In this document: positions 17,201 through 27,473 of the stretch, piece after piece | How positions within the stretch are numbered: the stretch's first letter is position 1 | Layout of the letters: every line of letters begins with the position of its first letter | Source of the DNA: Flavobacteriaceae bacterium | GTDB lineage: Bacteria > Bacteroidota > Bacteroidia > Flavobacteriales > Flavobacteriaceae | Length of the DNA: 57,358 bases | NCBI GenBank assembly: GCA_018623195.1 | Contig: JAAZVY010000005.1 | Location: 1-57,358 of the forward strand | Direction of reading: 5' to 3' | Made by a program: the position numbers and the translations under genes | Notes under the pieces: generated by a model | What the model was told of the DNA's origin: nothing | Databases searched by the model: none | The model's input: only the letters and a program-made list of their open reading frames with translations

Positions 17201-18554
17201 CCTGAATACCTAAGCGGTGAAGTGTGGGGGCACGATTGAGAAGAACTGGGTGACCTTTGATCACATTCTCTAAGATATCCCAAACTACAGGCTCTTTTTT
17301 ATCGATAATCTTCTTCGCTGATTTAACGGTTTTTACTATACCGCGCTCAATTAGTTTACGAATAATAAAAGGCTTGTATAGTTCGGCAGCCATATCTTTT
17401 GGTAAACCACACTCAAATAATTTTAAGTCTGGACCAACAACGATTACCGAACGCGCTGAATAATCTACACGCTTACCTAATAAGTTTTGACGAAAACGAC
17501 CTTGCTTACCTTTCAATGAATCAGAAAGTGATTTCAGCGGACGATTTGATTCTGTCTTAACCGCAGAAGCTTTACGTGTGTTATCGAATAATGAATCAAC
17601 CGCCTCTTGAAGCATACGCTTCTCGTTTCTTAAGATTACTTCAGGAGCTTTAATCTCGATCAGTCTCTTAAGACGGTTGTTACGAATAATTACTCGTCTG
17701 TATAGATCATTTAAATCTGAGGTAGCAAAACGACCACCATCTAGGGGTACAAGTGGACGTAATTCTGGTGGAATTACAGGAACCACTTTCATGATCATCC
17801 ACTCCGGCTTATTCTCGCGATTCGCCTGCGACTCACGGAAAGACTCTACAACTTGTAGACGCTTTAACGCCTCAGTTTTACGTTGTTTAGAAGTCTCGGT
17901 GTTTGCCTTGTGACGTAATTCATAAGACAAGGTCTCTAAATCAATACGTTGAAGTAACTCGATCAAACATTCGGCACCCATCTTAGCGATGAATTTGTTT
18001 GGATCTGAATCTTCCAAATATTGGTTCTCTTGTGGAAGTTCATCAATAATATTTAGGTATTCTTCTTCAGTTAAGAAGTCTAGCATCTGAAGTTCTTCAC
18101 CTTCAGCACCTTTTGCAATACCAGGTTGAATAACAACATAACGTTCGTAATAGATGATCATGTCAAGTTTCTTCGAGGGAAGTCCAAGAAGGTAACCTAA
18201 CTTGTTTGGTAATGAACGGAAATACCAAATATGAGCAACAGGGACTACTAATGAAATGTGTCCAACGCGATCACGACGAACTTTCTTCTCTGTAACCTCA
18301 ACACCACATCGGTCACAAACGATGCCGCGGTAACGGATACGCTTATATTTACCACAAGCACATTCATAATCCTTTACAGGACCGAAGATACGCTCACAGA
18401 AAAGACCATCTCTTTCAGGCTTGTGTGTACGGTAATTGATAGTTTCAGGCTTCAATACCTCTCCTCGAGATGCCCCAAGGATAGATTCGGGTGAAGCAAG
18501 ACCAATCGAAATCTTATTAAATCTTTGCTCAGTTGTATCGTTAACTCTAGCCAT
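14244..18554 (-). CDS. rpoC: DNA-directed RNA polymerase subunit beta'
   Basis: The 1436-residue large subunit carrying the catalytic Mg site of RNA polymerase. The N-terminal zinc ribbon has C65, C67, C80 and C83 (YECACGKY and [10 protein letters not shown]); the active-site loop reads [12 protein letters not shown]; a second cysteine cluster lies in [15 protein letters not shown]. The length is usual for this phylum, and no long lineage-specific insert or internal stop is visible. It follows rpoB by 35 bp in one transcript and is followed by DUF3467 and the shared terminator. Confidence 0.98.
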   Translation of the reverse strand: MARVNDTTEQRFNKISIGLASPESILGASRGEVLKPETINYRTHKPERDGLFCERIFGPVKDYECACGKYKRIRYRGIVCDRCGVEVTEKKVRRDRVGHISLVVPVAHIWYFRSLPNKLGYLLGLPSKKLDMIIYYERYVVIQPGIAKGAEGEELQMLDFLTEEEYLNIIDELPQENQYLEDSDPNKFIAKMGAECLIELLQRIDLETLSYELRHKANTETSKQRKTEALKRLQVVESFRESQANRENKPEWMIMKVVPVIPPELRPLVPLDGGRFATSDLNDLYRRVIIRNNRLKRLIEIKAPEVILRNEKRMLQEAVDSLFDNTRKASAVKTESNRPLKSLSDSLKGKQGRFRQNLLGKRVDYSARSVIVVGPDLKLFECGLPKDMAAELYKPFIIRKLIERGIVKTVKSAKKIIDKKEPVVWDILENVIKGHPVLLNRAPTLHRLGIQAFQPKLIEGKAIRLHPLACTAFNADFDGDQMAVHLPLGPEAILEAQLLMLASQNILNPANGSPITVPSQDMVLGLYYMTKERRSTPEVPVQGEGLTFYSPEEVVIAFNEKRVNLNAAIKIRVKDFNEAGELVPQIIETTVGRVLFNNVVPEEAGFINQVLNKKALRDIIGRILEVTDVPRTAEFLDRIKQMGYEFAFKGGLSFSLGDIIIPAEKTKMIEEANAQVDGIMGNYNMGLITNNERYNQVIDVWTSTNAMLTELAMKRIREDQQGFNSVYMMLDSGARGSKEQIRQLTGMRGLMAKPKKSTAGGGEIIENPILSNFKEGLSILEYFISTHGARKGLADTALKTADAGYLTRRLVDVAQDVIITTEDCGTLRGVEVEALKKNEEIVETLGERILGRVALNDVVDPLTGDVIVEAGGYIEAAEVQKINATAIDRVEVRSALTCEAEKGICEKCYGRNLATNKPVQKGESVGVVAAQSIGEPGTQLTLRTFHVGGIAGNVSEENQLIAKFDGVAEIEDLRIVQGENAEGEKANIIISRTAEFKLVEPKTGAVLSTHNLPYGSQVFVENGAKIKKGDVLCQWDPYNGVIISEFSGTVAFENIEQGVTYQVEIDEQTGFQEKVISESRNKKLIPTLLINDKKGNVLRSYNLPVGSHLIVNEGDSIKEGKILVKIPRKSAKAGDITGGLPRVTELFEARNPSNPAVVSEIDGVVSFGKIKRGNREIIVESKLGDVRKYLIKLSNQILVQENDFVKAGMPLSDGSITPNDILSIKGPSAVQQYLVNEIQEVYRLQGVKINDKHFEVVVRQMMRKVEIVDAGDTLFLEGQLVHKDEFIKENDAIFGMKVVEDAGESENLKAGQLVTVRQLRDENSLLKRQDKTLVSAREAIAATATPILQGITRASLQTKSFISAASFQETTKVLNEAAVNGKVDGLEGLKENVIVGHKIPAGTGLRDYDDIIVGSKDEYEASQATSTLVDEDAINI

Positions 18555-18589
18555 AATAACGTAAAGCTTTGTTTAATTAATGTTTAGAA

Positions 18590-21500
18590 TTATTCTTCGA
18601 GACGAATGTCGAGTCCTAATCCTTTTAATTCGTGCATAAGAACGTTGAATGATTCAGGCAGACCAGGCTCTGGCATAGTCTCCCCTTTCACAATCGCTTC
18701 ATAGGTCTTCGCACGACCTACTACGTCATCCGATTTAACGGTTAAGATTTCTCTTAGCGTAGAAGAAGCTCCATAAGCTTCAAGTGCCCACACCTCCATT
18801 TCACCGAAACGCTGACCTCCGAACTGTGCCTTACCACCAAGTGGTTGCTGAGTAATCAGAGAGTATGGTCCGATTGAACGTGCGTGCATCTTATCATCAA
18901 CCATGTGGCCCAGTTTAAGCATGTAGATCACACCAACCGTTGCTGGTTGATCAAAACGCTCTCCAGTTCCACCGTCGAATAAATAAGTATGTCCGTATCT
19001 AGGAATACCGGCTTCATCAGTTAAAGCATTGATCTCGTCAATGTTCGCTCCATCAAAGATTGGAGTAGCATATTTTTGACCTAATTTTTGACCTGCCCAA
19101 CCAAGAACAGTCTCATAGATCTGACCAATGTTCATACGAGAAGGTACCCCAAGTGGGTTAAGTACGATATCTACAGGTGTACCGTCTTCTAGGAAAGGCA
19201 TATCCTCGTCACGAACAATACGTGCAACGATACCTTTGTTTCCGTGACGACCTGCCATCTTATCACCTACTTTCAGCTTACGCTTCTTAGCGATATAGAC
19301 TTTAGCAAGTTTCATGATACCTGCAGGTAACTCATCTCCGACAGAAATGGTAAACTTATCTCTTCTAAGGTTTCCTTGAAGATCGTTAAGCTTAATCTTA
19401 TAGTTGTGAAGTAGATCTGCAACAAGCGCATTTACAGGCTCATCAACCGTCCAGCTTCCACCTACAAGGTGAGCGAAATCTTCAACTGCGTGAAGCATTT
19501 TAAGTGTGTACTTTTTACCTTTTGGTAAAACCTCTTCACCTAAATCATTAAGAACTCCCTGAGAAGTCTTACCATTTACGATAGTGAATAGTTTCTCTAC
19601 CAAACGGTCTTTCAACTCTTGGAATTTAACTTCGTATTCAAGCTCTAAGGCTTGGATAGCGTCCTTCTCTTCAGAACGTTTACGCTTATCCTTAACACTT
19701 CTCGCGAATAACTTCTTGTCAATTACTACACCTCTAAGTGATGGTGAAGCTTTTAATGAGGCGTCTTTTACATCTCCAGCCTTATCACCGAAGATGGCGC
19801 GAAGTAGTTTTTCTTCCGGAGTCGGATCAGATTCACCTTTAGGGGTAATCTTACCGATTAGGATATCACCAGGCTTAACTTCTGCTCCAATACGAATCAT
19901 TCCGTTTTCGTCAAGGTCTTTAGTAGCCTCTTCAGAAACGTTAGGAATATCGTTGGTAAGTTCTTCAGCACCTAGTTTGGTATCTCTAACTTCAAGGGCA
20001 TACTCGTCTACATGAATCGATGTAAAAATATCTTCACGAACAACACGCTCAGAGATCACGATCGCATCCTCGAAGTTGTAACCCTTCCAAGGCATGAAGG
20101 CAACCTTCATGTTTCGACCTAAAGCAAGTTCCCCTTTTTCAGTCGCGTAACCTTCACAAAGTACTTGACCTTTTTCTACACGATCTCCACGAGATACAAT
20201 CGGTTTAAGGTTGATACTCGATCCTTGGTTCGTCTTTCTGAATTTAATGAGGTTGTACTCTTTCTCATCGTCATCAAAAGAAACTAAACGTTCTTCATCC
20301 GTCTTAGTGTACTTAATAACGATACGTTCTGAGTCTACGTATTCAACAACACCATTACCCTCTGCATTAATAAGTACTCTTGAGTCTTTAGCAACTTGAC
20401 GCTCTAAACCAGTTCCGACAATTGGAGATTCAGGACGTAAAAGTGGTACCGCCTGACGCATCATGTTTGATCCCATCAGTGCACGGTTTGCATCATCGTG
20501 CTCAAGGAAAGGAATTAGCGATGCTGAAATAGATGCAATCTGGTTGGGTGCCACATCAGTGTAGTGAATTTCTTCTGGAGAAACTACAGGGAAATCACCC
20601 TCCATACGAGCAATTACCTTATCTGCTTCAATCGTACCATCGGCTTTCATCGGAATGTTAGCCTGCGCGATCAAACGCTCTTCTTCTTCCTCTGCACTTA
20701 GGTAAGTGAAACCAGATAAATCTACTTTCCCGTTTTCAACTTTACGGTAAGGAGTCTCAAGGAATCCCATGGTATTCACCTTAGAGAATACCGACATTGA
20801 TGAAATAAGACCGATGTTTGGACCTTCAGGAGTCTCAATCGGACATAATCTACCGTAGTGGGTGTAGTGAACGTCACGAACCTCGAAACCAGCACGCTCA
20901 CGTGAAAGACCACCAGGCCCTAGGGCAGATAATCTACGCTTGTGAGTAATCTCAGCAAGTGGATTCGTTTGATCCATGAATTGAGAAAGCTGATTCGTTC
21001 CAAAGAACGAGTTGATCACCGATGAAAGCGTCTTCGCATTGATCAAATCAATAGGAGTAAACACTTCGTTGTCGCGAACATTCATTCGTTCTCTAATGGT
21101 TCTAGCCATACGAGCTAAACCAACGCCGAACTGTTGTGAAAGTTGTTCTCCAACGGTTCGAACACGACGGTTTGAAAGGTGATCAATATCATCAATCTCT
21201 GCCTTAGAATTAATCAGCTCGATCAGATACTTAATGATCGTAATGATATCCTCTTTAGTTAGGACTTGCTTATCCATCTCGATATCAAGACCTAACTTCT
21301 TGTTCATTCTATAACGACCTACTTCTCCAAGATTATAACGTTGATCAGAGAAGAATAGTTTATCGATAATACCACGAGCGGTTTCCTCATCTGGCGGCTC
21401 GGCATTTCTCAATTGACGATAAACATGCTCAACAGCTTCTTTTTCAGAGTTTGTTGGGTCTTTTTGTAGGGTATTGTGAATAATTGCGTATTCAGCTTGA

Positions 21501-22399
21501 GCGTTGTTTTCCTTGTGAAGAAGAATCGTTTTCACATCAGCCTCAATAATCATATCAAGGTGTTCTTTCTCTAAAATCGTGTCACGATCTAAAACAATCT
21601 CGTTACGCTCAATCGATACTACCTCTCCTGTATCCTCATCCACGAAATCTTCGTGCCAAGTATTTAATACACGAGCAGCAAGTTTACGACCGAGAACTTT
21701 CTTAAGACCAGTCTTCGAAACCTTAACCTCCTCAGAGAGATCAAAAATCTCAAGAATGTCCTTATCGCGTTCGTAGCCAATCGCTCTAAAGAGTGTAGTA
21801 ACCGGTAATTTCTTTTTACGGTCAATATAAGCGTACATAACACCATTGATATCCGTAGCAAATTCAATCCATGAACCTTTGAAAGGAATAACACGGGCTG
21901 AATATAATTTGGTTCCGTTAGCGTGAACCGATTGACCAAAGAATACACCCGGAGAACGGTGAAGTTGAGAAACAATCACACGCTCTGCACCGTTAATCAC
22001 GAAGGTTCCAGAAGGTGTCATGTAAGGAATAGTTCCTAAGTAAACATCCTGAACAATCGTCTCGAAGTCTTCGTGCTCTGGGTCAGTACAATAAAGTTTT
22101 AAACGTGCTTTTAGCGGCACACTGTAGGTAAGCCCTCTCTCGATACACTCTTGAATGTTGTAACGGGGTGGATCAACGAAATAATCCAAAAACTCAAGAA
22201 CAAACTGATTTCTTGTGTCTGTAATTGGAAAGTTTTCCATGAAGGTGTTAAAAAGACCTTCATTACCTCTAGCGTCCGACTTAGTTTCTAATTGAAAGAA
22301 ATCTTGAAAGGATTTGATTTGAATATCTAAGAAGTCTGGATATTCAGGGATGCTCTTTGCAGATGCGAAATGTACTCTTTCGGTTTGTTTTGTAACCAT
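18590..22399 (-). CDS. rpoB: DNA-directed RNA polymerase subunit beta
   Basis: The 1269-residue beta subunit. The rifampicin-pocket segment reads [20 protein letters not shown] followed by RLSALGPGG, i.e. the usual sensitive-type residues at the positions most often mutated. The sequence also has the conserved [33 protein letters not shown]-type ([14 protein letters not shown]) and C-terminal [18 protein letters not shown] segments. A 140-bp gap with hairpins separates it from rplL, where a partial terminator or processing site may adjust polymerase relative to ribosomal protein output. Confidence 0.98.
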   Translation of the reverse strand: MVTKQTERVHFASAKSIPEYPDFLDIQIKSFQDFFQLETKSDARGNEGLFNTFMENFPITDTRNQFVLEFLDYFVDPPRYNIQECIERGLTYSVPLKARLKLYCTDPEHEDFETIVQDVYLGTIPYMTPSGTFVINGAERVIVSQLHRSPGVFFGQSVHANGTKLYSARVIPFKGSWIEFATDINGVMYAYIDRKKKLPVTTLFRAIGYERDKDILEIFDLSEEVKVSKTGLKKVLGRKLAARVLNTWHEDFVDEDTGEVVSIERNEIVLDRDTILEKEHLDMIIEADVKTILLHKENNAQAEYAIIHNTLQKDPTNSEKEAVEHVYRQLRNAEPPDEETARGIIDKLFFSDQRYNLGEVGRYRMNKKLGLDIEMDKQVLTKEDIITIIKYLIELINSKAEIDDIDHLSNRRVRTVGEQLSQQFGVGLARMARTIRERMNVRDNEVFTPIDLINAKTLSSVINSFFGTNQLSQFMDQTNPLAEITHKRRLSALGPGGLSRERAGFEVRDVHYTHYGRLCPIETPEGPNIGLISSMSVFSKVNTMGFLETPYRKVENGKVDLSGFTYLSAEEEEERLIAQANIPMKADGTIEADKVIARMEGDFPVVSPEEIHYTDVAPNQIASISASLIPFLEHDDANRALMGSNMMRQAVPLLRPESPIVGTGLERQVAKDSRVLINAEGNGVVEYVDSERIVIKYTKTDEERLVSFDDDEKEYNLIKFRKTNQGSSINLKPIVSRGDRVEKGQVLCEGYATEKGELALGRNMKVAFMPWKGYNFEDAIVISERVVREDIFTSIHVDEYALEVRDTKLGAEELTNDIPNVSEEATKDLDENGMIRIGAEVKPGDILIGKITPKGESDPTPEEKLLRAIFGDKAGDVKDASLKASPSLRGVVIDKKLFARSVKDKRKRSEEKDAIQALELEYEVKFQELKDRLVEKLFTIVNGKTSQGVLNDLGEEVLPKGKKYTLKMLHAVEDFAHLVGGSWTVDEPVNALVADLLHNYKIKLNDLQGNLRRDKFTISVGDELPAGIMKLAKVYIAKKRKLKVGDKMAGRHGNKGIVARIVRDEDMPFLEDGTPVDIVLNPLGVPSRMNIGQIYETVLGWAGQKLGQKYATPIFDGANIDEINALTDEAGIPRYGHTYLFDGGTGERFDQPATVGVIYMLKLGHMVDDKMHARSIGPYSLITQQPLGGKAQFGGQRFGEMEVWALEAYGASSTLREILTVKSDDVVGRAKTYEAIVKGETMPEPGLPESFNVLMHELKGLGLDIRLEE

Positions 22400-22458
22400 C
22401 TAACGGACAATTTATAGTCAAAAAAAGTATTATAAGTCGACCTTATTTCAAAGGCCCT

Positions 22459-22522
22459 AACAACCTAGGTTGTTTAAAACAGGCGAAGGTCTAACCAACT
22501 TTCGTTGGATAGACCTTTGCCT
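22459..22522 (-). promoter_or_regulatory. Hairpin region between rplL and rpoB
   Basis: Leftward RNA can form a 17-pair hairpin (22522-22481) with two single mismatches and a GAAA tetraloop, CCAAC-GAAA-GUUGG at the tip. Beyond it lies a weak U-tract (GUUUUAAAC) and then a 16-bp palindrome AACAACCTAGGTTGTT (22459-22474). The position matches the partial attenuator/RNase III site known between E. coli rplL and rpoB; the role here is inferred. Confidence 0.5.
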
Positions 22523-22539
22523 AATAAGCTATGGAAGTA

Positions 22540-22920
22540 TTACTTAAGCTCAACCTCAGCACCAGCCTCTTCAAGAGATTTTTTGATACCTTCAGCTTCG
22601 TCTTTAGAAACACCTTCTTTAACTGGTTTTGGAGCTCCGTCAACTACTTCTTTAGCTTCTTTCAGTCCAAGACCTGTTAATTCTTTTACAAGCTTAACAA
22701 CCGCAAGTTTAGAAGCACCTGCTGACTTAAGAATTACGTCAAATTCTGACTTTTCTTCTCCACCAGCAGCATCTCCACCACCAGCAGCAGGACCAGCAAC
22801 AGCTACAGCTGCAGCTGCAGGCTCGATACCGTACTCCTCCTTAAGGATGTTAGCTAATTCATTAACCTCTTTTACAGTTAGGTTAACCAGTTGTTCTGCG
22901 AAATCTTTTAAATCTGCCAT
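22540..22920 (-). CDS. rplL: 50S ribosomal protein L7/L12
   Basis: A 126-residue stalk protein that recruits translation GTPases. It has the N-terminal dimerisation helices ([20 protein letters not shown]), an Ala/Gly-rich hinge ([20 protein letters not shown]) and the C-terminal domain ending in [11 protein letters not shown]. Follows rplJ by 51 bp. Confidence 0.97.
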   Translation of the reverse strand: MADLKDFAEQLVNLTVKEVNELANILKEEYGIEPAAAAVAVAGPAAGGGDAAGGEEKSEFDVILKSAGASKLAVVKLVKELTGLGLKEAKEVVDGAPKPVKEGVSKDEAEGIKKSLEEAGAEVELK

Positions 22921-22971
22921 TTTTCTATCGTTTAATAAAGTTTAAAATATTGTGTATTGAGTGCGTACAAA

Positions 22972-23487
22972 TTATCGTTCAGAAAGGGTTTGAATAATAC
23001 CCGCAAGCTTACCGCCACCTGATTTAAGACCAGATACAACGTTTTTCGCTGGGCTCTGAAGAAGCGTGATGATATCACCGATAAGTTCTTCCTTAGACTT
23101 GATGCTAACCAGCGTATCAAGTAGGTCGTCACCGATGTAAACCGATTCTTCAATGTAAGCTCCTTTTAAAACGGGCTTCTTCGATTTCTTTCTGAAATTC
23201 TTGATCAATTTAGCCGGACCGTTACCAGCCTCAGCAATCATCATTGAGGTTTCACCTTTAAGGATCGTAGTTAAATCACCAAAATCCTTATCTGAAGCCT
23301 CCATTGCCTTTGCAAGCAATGTATTCTTAACTACTGTAAGTGAAATATTTGCCTTAAAGCAAGATCTTCTTAAATCAGCAGTAGTAGCCGCATCTAAACC
23401 TGAAATATCAGTAAGATAGATCGTAGTGCTTGATGCTAACTTCTCTTTAAGTTGTTCTATAGCTAGTGCTTTTTCTTCTCTAGTCAT
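22972..23487 (-). CDS. rplJ: 50S ribosomal protein L10
   Basis: Anchors the L7/L12 stalk to 23S rRNA. The start at 23487 (MTREEKALAIEQL) gives 171 residues, the usual length; a longer frame to 23526 overlaps rplA and is rejected. The C-terminal amphipathic helix that binds L7/L12 dimers is present. Lies 19 bp downstream of rplA. Confidence 0.95.
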   Translation of the reverse strand: MTREEKALAIEQLKEKLASSTTIYLTDISGLDAATTADLRRSCFKANISLTVVKNTLLAKAMEASDKDFGDLTTILKGETSMMIAEAGNGPAKLIKNFRKKSKKPVLKGAYIEESVYIGDDLLDTLVSIKSKEELIGDIITLLQSPAKNVVSGLKSGGGKLAGIIQTLSER

Positions 23488-23506
23488 GTCGTAAGTTCTT
23501 AAGTAC

Positions 23507-24196
23507 TTAAATGGCTTTTGGGTCAAGTGGAATACTCGGACTCATCGTTGAAGAAATATGTACACTCTTCATGTAAACCCCTTTAGCAGCAGCAGGCTTC
23601 ATTCGGTTTAAAGTATCTAAAAGCTCTTTAGCGTTGTCTGCAATCTTATCAGCTTCGAACGAAACCTTTGCAATTGCAGCGTGAACGATACCCGCTTTAT
23701 CTACTTTAAAATCAATTTTACCTGATTTAACTTCAGTAACCGCTTTGGCGACATCCATAGTAACCGTTCCTGTTTTTGGGTTCGGCATAAGACCACGAGG
23801 TCCTAATACACGACCTAAAGGTCCTAATTTACCCATAACAGCAGGCATAGTGATGATCACATCAACATCTGTCCAACCTGATTTAATTTTGTCTAGATAC
23901 TCATCTAAACCAACATAATCAGCGCCCGCTTCTTTAGCCTCTGCTTCTTTGTCAGGTGTTACTAATGCTAAAACACGAACGTCTTTACCTGTACCGTGAG
24001 GTAGGGTAACAACGCCACGAACCATTTGATTAGCTTTACGTGGATCTACTCCAAGTCGTACTGCTAGATCAACAGATGCATCAAAATTTGTTTTGGTAAT
24101 CTCTTTAACTAAAGCTGCGGCTTCGGTAAGTGAGTAAAGCTTAGAACTATCAATTAGTGCTCTAGCTTCTTTTTGTTTTTTTGTCAATTTTCCCAT
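23507..24196 (-). CDS. rplA: 50S ribosomal protein L1
   Basis: 229 residues. L1 forms the mobile stalk at the ribosomal E site and in many bacteria represses the rplK-rplA message. Conserved segments include [36 protein letters not shown] and [15 protein letters not shown]. Directly follows rplK (15-bp gap). Confidence 0.97.
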   Translation of the reverse strand: MGKLTKKQKEARALIDSSKLYSLTEAAALVKEITKTNFDASVDLAVRLGVDPRKANQMVRGVVTLPHGTGKDVRVLALVTPDKEAEAKEAGADYVGLDEYLDKIKSGWTDVDVIITMPAVMGKLGPLGRVLGPRGLMPNPKTGTVTMDVAKAVTEVKSGKIDFKVDKAGIVHAAIAKVSFEADKIADNAKELLDTLNRMKPAAAKGVYMKSVHISSTMSPSIPLDPKAI

Positions 24197-24211
24197 TACG
24201 TCAGTCGTTTA

Positions 24212-24649
24212 TTAAAAAGGTTTAGTTCCAGAAACTTTGATACCCATGGATCTTGCTGTACCAGCAATCATCATCATCGCAGACTCGACAGTGAAGGCAT
24301 TTAAATCTACCATCTTGTCTTCTGCAATTCCTTTGATTTGATCCCAAGTAACCGAAGCAACTTTAGAACGATTTGGTTCACCTGAACCTTTTTTAACTTT
24401 TGCTGCTTCCAATAGCTGAACGGCCGCCGGAGGTGTTTTTACCACAAAGTCGAAAGACTTATCAGTATAAACATTGATAACAACCGGTAAAACTTTACCA
24501 GCTTTATCCTGGGTTCTAGCATTAAACTGCTTACAGAACTCCATGATGTTTACACCTGCGGCACCTAAGGCGGGTCCAACCGGTGGCGATGGGTTCGCAG
24601 CACCTCCCCTAACTTGTAGCTTAACTACTTTACCTATTTCTTTTGCCAT
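24212..24649 (-). CDS. rplK: 50S ribosomal protein L11
   Basis: 145 residues, binding the GTPase-associated region of 23S rRNA. Conserved start ([20 protein letters not shown]), [13 protein letters not shown], and the C-terminal TARSMGIKV. Follows nusG by 65 bp. Confidence 0.97.
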   Translation of the reverse strand: MAKEIGKVVKLQVRGGAANPSPPVGPALGAAGVNIMEFCKQFNARTQDKAGKVLPVVINVYTDKSFDFVVKTPPAAVQLLEAAKVKKGSGEPNRSKVASVTWDQIKGIAEDKMVDLNAFTVESAMMMIAGTARSMGIKVSGTKPF

Positions 24650-24714
24650 AATTAATAATTAATCGTTTGCCGTTGCATTGTTGGAAGCGATACAACTGAG
24701 CGATTATGTAACAT

Positions 24715-25266
24715 TTATATTTTCTCTACTTGTAAATAACTCAATTCAAGAGGGGTTCTTCTACCAAAAATCTTCACCATTACCTCTAGTTTGCGCTTTT
24801 CTTCGTTGATTTTCTCAATAGTTCCATTGAAACCATTGAAAGGACCATCAACCACCTTAACTGTTTCACCAAGTACAAACGGAATAGCAACATCATCAGC
24901 ATTGAGTGACAATTCGTCCACTTTACCTAGCATTCGGTTAACTTCAGATTTACGTAAGGGTACAGGATCTCCACCTTTAGTTTCACCTAAGAAACCAATG
25001 ACATTCGTAATCGAACGAATAACGTGTACCATCTCACCACCTAAATTCGCCTTGATCATGATGTATCCAGGGAAATAGGTACGTTCTTTTTGAATTTTCT
25101 TACCGTTACGGATTTGAACTACTTTCTCAGTAGGAACAAGAACATCTTCTAGATAATCACTCAAACCTTGGCGCTCCACCTCAGATTGAATGTAACCACT
25201 AATCTTATTTTCTTGTCCGCTTACCGCACGAACCACATACCATTTCTTTTCGAGTACCTCTGACAT
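24715..25266 (-). CDS. nusG: Transcription termination/antitermination protein NusG
   Basis: 183-residue RNA-polymerase accessory factor coupling transcription to translation and Rho. The N-terminal NGN domain begins KKWYVVRAVSGQENKI and includes FPGYIMIKA; a C-terminal KOW domain reads VVDGPFNGFNGTIEKI. No insertion domain is present. Lies 15 bp after secE. Confidence 0.96.
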   Translation of the reverse strand: MSEVLEKKWYVVRAVSGQENKISGYIQSEVERQGLSDYLEDVLVPTEKVVQIRNGKKIQKERTYFPGYIMIKANLGGEMVHVIRSITNVIGFLGETKGGDPVPLRKSEVNRMLGKVDELSLNADDVAIPFVLGETVKVVDGPFNGFNGTIEKINEEKRKLEVMVKIFGRRTPLELSYLQVEKI

Positions 25267-25281
25267 TGTTGTGCTTCGTTA

Positions 25282-25467
25282 TTATTTGATCAAACTAAAG
25301 TATACCTGAATCAAACGGCTAAATACAGAGTCAACCCCCCAAGTCAATAGGGCAAAAAGGATTGAGAACACTGCTACAGTAACCATAAGGCTAGATGATT
25401 CTTGACGTGACGGCCAAGAAACCTGGTTCTTTAATTCCTCTACTGATTCTTTGATATAATTAATCAT
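25282..25467 (-). CDS. secE: Preprotein translocase subunit SecE
   Basis: 61 residues with one amphipathic helix containing ELKNQVSWPSRQE, then a single transmembrane helix (about 27-50), the minimal SecE form. Stabilises SecY in the inner-membrane translocon. It follows tRNA-Trp and precedes nusG, the standard order. Confidence 0.95.
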   Translation of the reverse strand: MINYIKESVEELKNQVSWPSRQESSSLMVTVAVFSILFALLTWGVDSVFSRLIQVYFSLIK

Positions 25468-25510
25468 CTTTTATCGTCTATATAATTGAGGCTAGGCCCC
25501 GTATTACTTG

Positions 25511-25583
25511 CACGGGAGGAGAGACTCGAACTCCCGACACCTGGTTTTGGAGACCAGTGCTCTACCAACTGAGCTACACCCGT
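25511..25583 (-). tRNA. tRNA-Trp (anticodon CCA)
   Basis: Leftward cloverleaf: acceptor ACGGGTG with CTCCCGT (one T-T mismatch at pair 6-67), D-stem GCTC/GAGC, anticodon stem CTGGT/ACCAG with loop CTCCAAA, T-arm GGGAG-TTCGAGT-CTCTC, discriminator G. CCA is not encoded. It sits between tuf and secE. Confidence 0.95.
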
Positions 25584-25590
25584 TTGTATG

Positions 25591-25631
25591 TACACTAAAA
25601 GGTATCCTTAAACAGGACACCCTTTAGCGCA
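25591..25631 (-). promoter_or_regulatory. Long strand-polarised hairpin between tuf and tRNA-Trp
   Basis: On the leftward RNA the arms 25631-25614 and 25608-25591 pair at all 18 positions around a GUUUA loop, four of them G-U wobbles; on the other strand these become A-C mismatches. No U-run follows, so it is more likely an RNA-processing stem separating the tuf message from tRNA-Trp than a terminator. Confidence 0.6.
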
Positions 25632-25652
25632 TACACTATTGTAAACTAGAAC

Positions 25653-26840
25653 TTAGTCTAGAATTTCAGTTACCTGTCCTGCACCTACAGTTCTACCACC
25701 TTCACGGATAGCGAAACGTAGACCAACGCTTAGTGCGATTGGCTGAATAAGGTCAACAGTAATAGTAAGGTTATCACCTGGCATTACCATCTCAACACCA
25801 TCAGGAAGGTTGATGTTACCTGTTACGTCAGTTGTACGTACGTAGAACTGAGGACGGTAGTTGTTGTGGAATGGAGTGTGACGTCCACCTTCTTCTTTTT
25901 TAAGGATATAAACCTCAGCTTTGAACTTAGCGTGTGGTTGTACTGAACCTGGCTTACAGATTACCATACCACGCTTGATATCAGATTTCTCAATACCACG
26001 AAGAAGTAGACCTACGTTATCTCCAGCCTCACCACGGTCAAGGATCTTACGGAACATCTCTACCCCAGTGATTGTAGATGAAAGTTTCTCAGCTCCCATA
26101 CCGATGATATCAACTGCATCACCAGTGTTTGCAACACCAGTTTCGATACGTCCTGTAGCTACAGTACCACGACCAGTAATTGTAAATACGTCTTCGATAG
26201 GCATTAGGAATGGCTTATCTACGTCACGAGCAGGAAGTTCAATCCAGTTATCTACAGCTTCCATAAGCTCCATAACTGTATCTACCCACTTTTGCTCGCC
26301 ATTAAGAGCACCTAGTGCAGAACCCATAATTACAGGTCCATTATCACCGTCATACTCATAGAATGATAAAAGCTCACGAACTTCCATCTCAACTAGTTCA
26401 AGTAGCTCTTCGTCATCTACCATATCCACTTTGTTCATGAATACAACGATACGAGGAATACCTACCTGACGACCAAGAAGGATGTGCTCACGAGTTTGTG
26501 GCATAGGACCATCAGTAGCAGCAACTACCAAGATAGCACCGTCCATCTGAGCAGCACCAGTTACCATGTTCTTTACGTAATCCGCGTGACCTGGACAGTC
26601 AACGTGAGCGTAGTGACGGTTCGCTGTAGCGTACTCTACGTGTGAAGTGTTAATTGTAATACCACGTTCTTTTTCTTCAGGAGCGTTGTCGATCGAGTCG
26701 AAGCTACGCAATTCTGATAAACCTGCATTTGCAAGTACAGTGGTGATCGCTGCAGTAAGAGTAGTCTTACCGTGGTCTACGTGCCCAATAGTACCAATGT
26801 TAAGGTGGGGTTTCGACCGGTCAAATGTTTCCTTTGCCAT
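25653..26840 (-). CDS. tuf: Elongation factor Tu
   Basis: 395-residue GTPase delivering aminoacyl-tRNA to the ribosome. G motifs [17 protein letters not shown] and NKVDMVDD are intact, as are the effector-region [11 protein letters not shown] and C-terminal domain with [12 protein letters not shown]. It lies in a transcript with four upstream tRNAs and tRNA-Trp downstream, like E. coli tufB. A second copy elsewhere cannot be excluded. Confidence 0.98.
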   Translation of the reverse strand: MAKETFDRSKPHLNIGTIGHVDHGKTTLTAAITTVLANAGLSELRSFDSIDNAPEEKERGITINTSHVEYATANRHYAHVDCPGHADYVKNMVTGAAQMDGAILVVAATDGPMPQTREHILLGRQVGIPRIVVFMNKVDMVDDEELLELVEMEVRELLSFYEYDGDNGPVIMGSALGALNGEQKWVDTVMELMEAVDNWIELPARDVDKPFLMPIEDVFTITGRGTVATGRIETGVANTGDAVDIIGMGAEKLSSTITGVEMFRKILDRGEAGDNVGLLLRGIEKSDIKRGMVICKPGSVQPHAKFKAEVYILKKEEGGRHTPFHNNYRPQFYVRTTDVTGNINLPDGVEMVMPGDNLTITVDLIQPIALSVGLRFAIREGGRTVGAGQVTEILD

Positions 26841-26940
26841 TGTTAATGAATTTAATCTTAGTTTATATTAGTGTATAATCTTAAAAAAACACATACCCTC
26901 CTTAACGGGAGCGTAGCGCTATAATTAATTCTTTTATTTG

Positions 26941-27012
26941 AGCCAATGACGGGATTTGAACCCGTGACCTCTTCCTTACCAAGGAAACGCTCTACCCCTG
27001 AGCTACACCGGC
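26941..27012 (-). tRNA. tRNA-Thr (anticodon GGT)
   Basis: Leftward: acceptor GCCGGTG/CATTGGC with two G-T pairs, anticodon stem TTCCT/AGGAA around TGGTA, T-loop TTCAAAT, discriminator T, no encoded CCA. It lies immediately before tuf. Confidence 0.95.
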
Positions 27013-27062
27013 CTAATGTTTCCTTTTAAAGCAAGAGCATTGAAACTCTTTGTAATATTTTG

Positions 27063-27135
27063 AGCGGGAGACCGGGTTCGAACCGGCGACATTCAGCTTG
27101 GAAGGCTGACGCTCTACCAACTGAGCTACTCCCGC
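27063..27135 (-). tRNA. tRNA-Gly (anticodon TCC)
   Basis: Leftward: acceptor GCGGGAG/CTCCCGC, D-arm GCTCAGTTGGTAGAGC, anticodon loop CTTCCAA, T-arm GCCGG-TTCGAAC-CCGGT, discriminator T, no encoded CCA. Confidence 0.95.
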
Positions 27136-27176
27136 ATTTCGTCTACATTAGACGTATATTTCATTATTTCAATTTG

Positions 27177-27259
27177 TGGGGAGAGCAGGATTCGAACCTG
27201 CGAAGGTAAAAACCAACAGATTTACAGTCTGTCCTCGTTGGCCGCTTGAGTATCTCCCC
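27177..27259 (-). tRNA. tRNA-Tyr (anticodon GTA)
   Basis: Leftward: an 83-nt class II tRNA with long variable arm, acceptor GGGGAGA/TCTCCCC, anticodon stem ACAGA/TCTGT with loop CTGTAAA, T-arm GCAGG-TTCGAAT-CCTGC, discriminator A, no encoded CCA. Confidence 0.94.
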
Positions 27260-27292
27260 GGCACTGTTGGGATCACTCCCCCTTTTTGATAT

Positions 27293-27369
27293 TGGAGCCG
27301 GTGGAGGGACTCGAACCCACGACCTGCTGATTACAAATCAGCTGCTCTAGCCAGCTGAGCTACACCGGC
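27293..27369 (-). tRNA. tRNA-Thr (anticodon TGT)
   Basis: Leftward: acceptor GCCGGTG/CACCGGC, anticodon stem CTGAT/ATCAG with loop TTGTA, T-loop TTCGAGT, discriminator T followed by an encoded CCA, unlike the other four tRNAs here. First tRNA of the cluster. Confidence 0.95.
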
Positions 27370-27388
27370 GTCAAACGCCTTTTTCCAA

Positions 27389-27418
27389 CAAAAAAAAGTC
27401 CGCTATTTCTAACGGACT
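27389..27418 (-). terminator. Intrinsic terminator downstream of hpf
   Basis: AGUCCGUUA and UAGCGGACU pair (nine pairs, one U-G) around a GAAA tetraloop and are followed by eight U on the leftward RNA. It follows hpf and lies directly after a promoter box for the tRNA cluster. Confidence 0.8.
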
Positions 27419-27419
27419 G

Positions 27420-27449
27420 CAAATGTAGAGAATATTTTTTTTTATCAAA
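27420..27449 (-). promoter_or_regulatory. Promoter of the tRNA-tuf transcript
   Basis: Minus strand TTTG (27449-27446), an 18-nt spacer and TACATTTG (27427-27420) fit the phylum consensus. Expected start near 27416, at the foot of the hpf terminator stem. Confidence 0.6.
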
Positions 27450-27473
27450 ACAAATTCTAACAAATTTCTATCA

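Noticed and set aside
19584-20015. 143-codon open frame antisense to rpoB
   Set aside because: Composition mirrors rpoB codons, no promoter or start context; an antisense by-product of a highly conserved gene.
20919-21003. Possible rifampicin-resistance changes in rpoB
   Set aside because: The pocket residues read as the usual sensitive-type sequence, so no resistance allele is claimed.
22505-22945. 146-codon open frame antisense to rplL
   Set aside because: Ser/Pro/Ala-rich product is the complement of the rplL hinge; no independent support.
25921-26361. 146-codon open frame antisense to tuf
   Set aside because: Lies wholly within tuf on the opposite strand; its openness follows from tuf codon bias.
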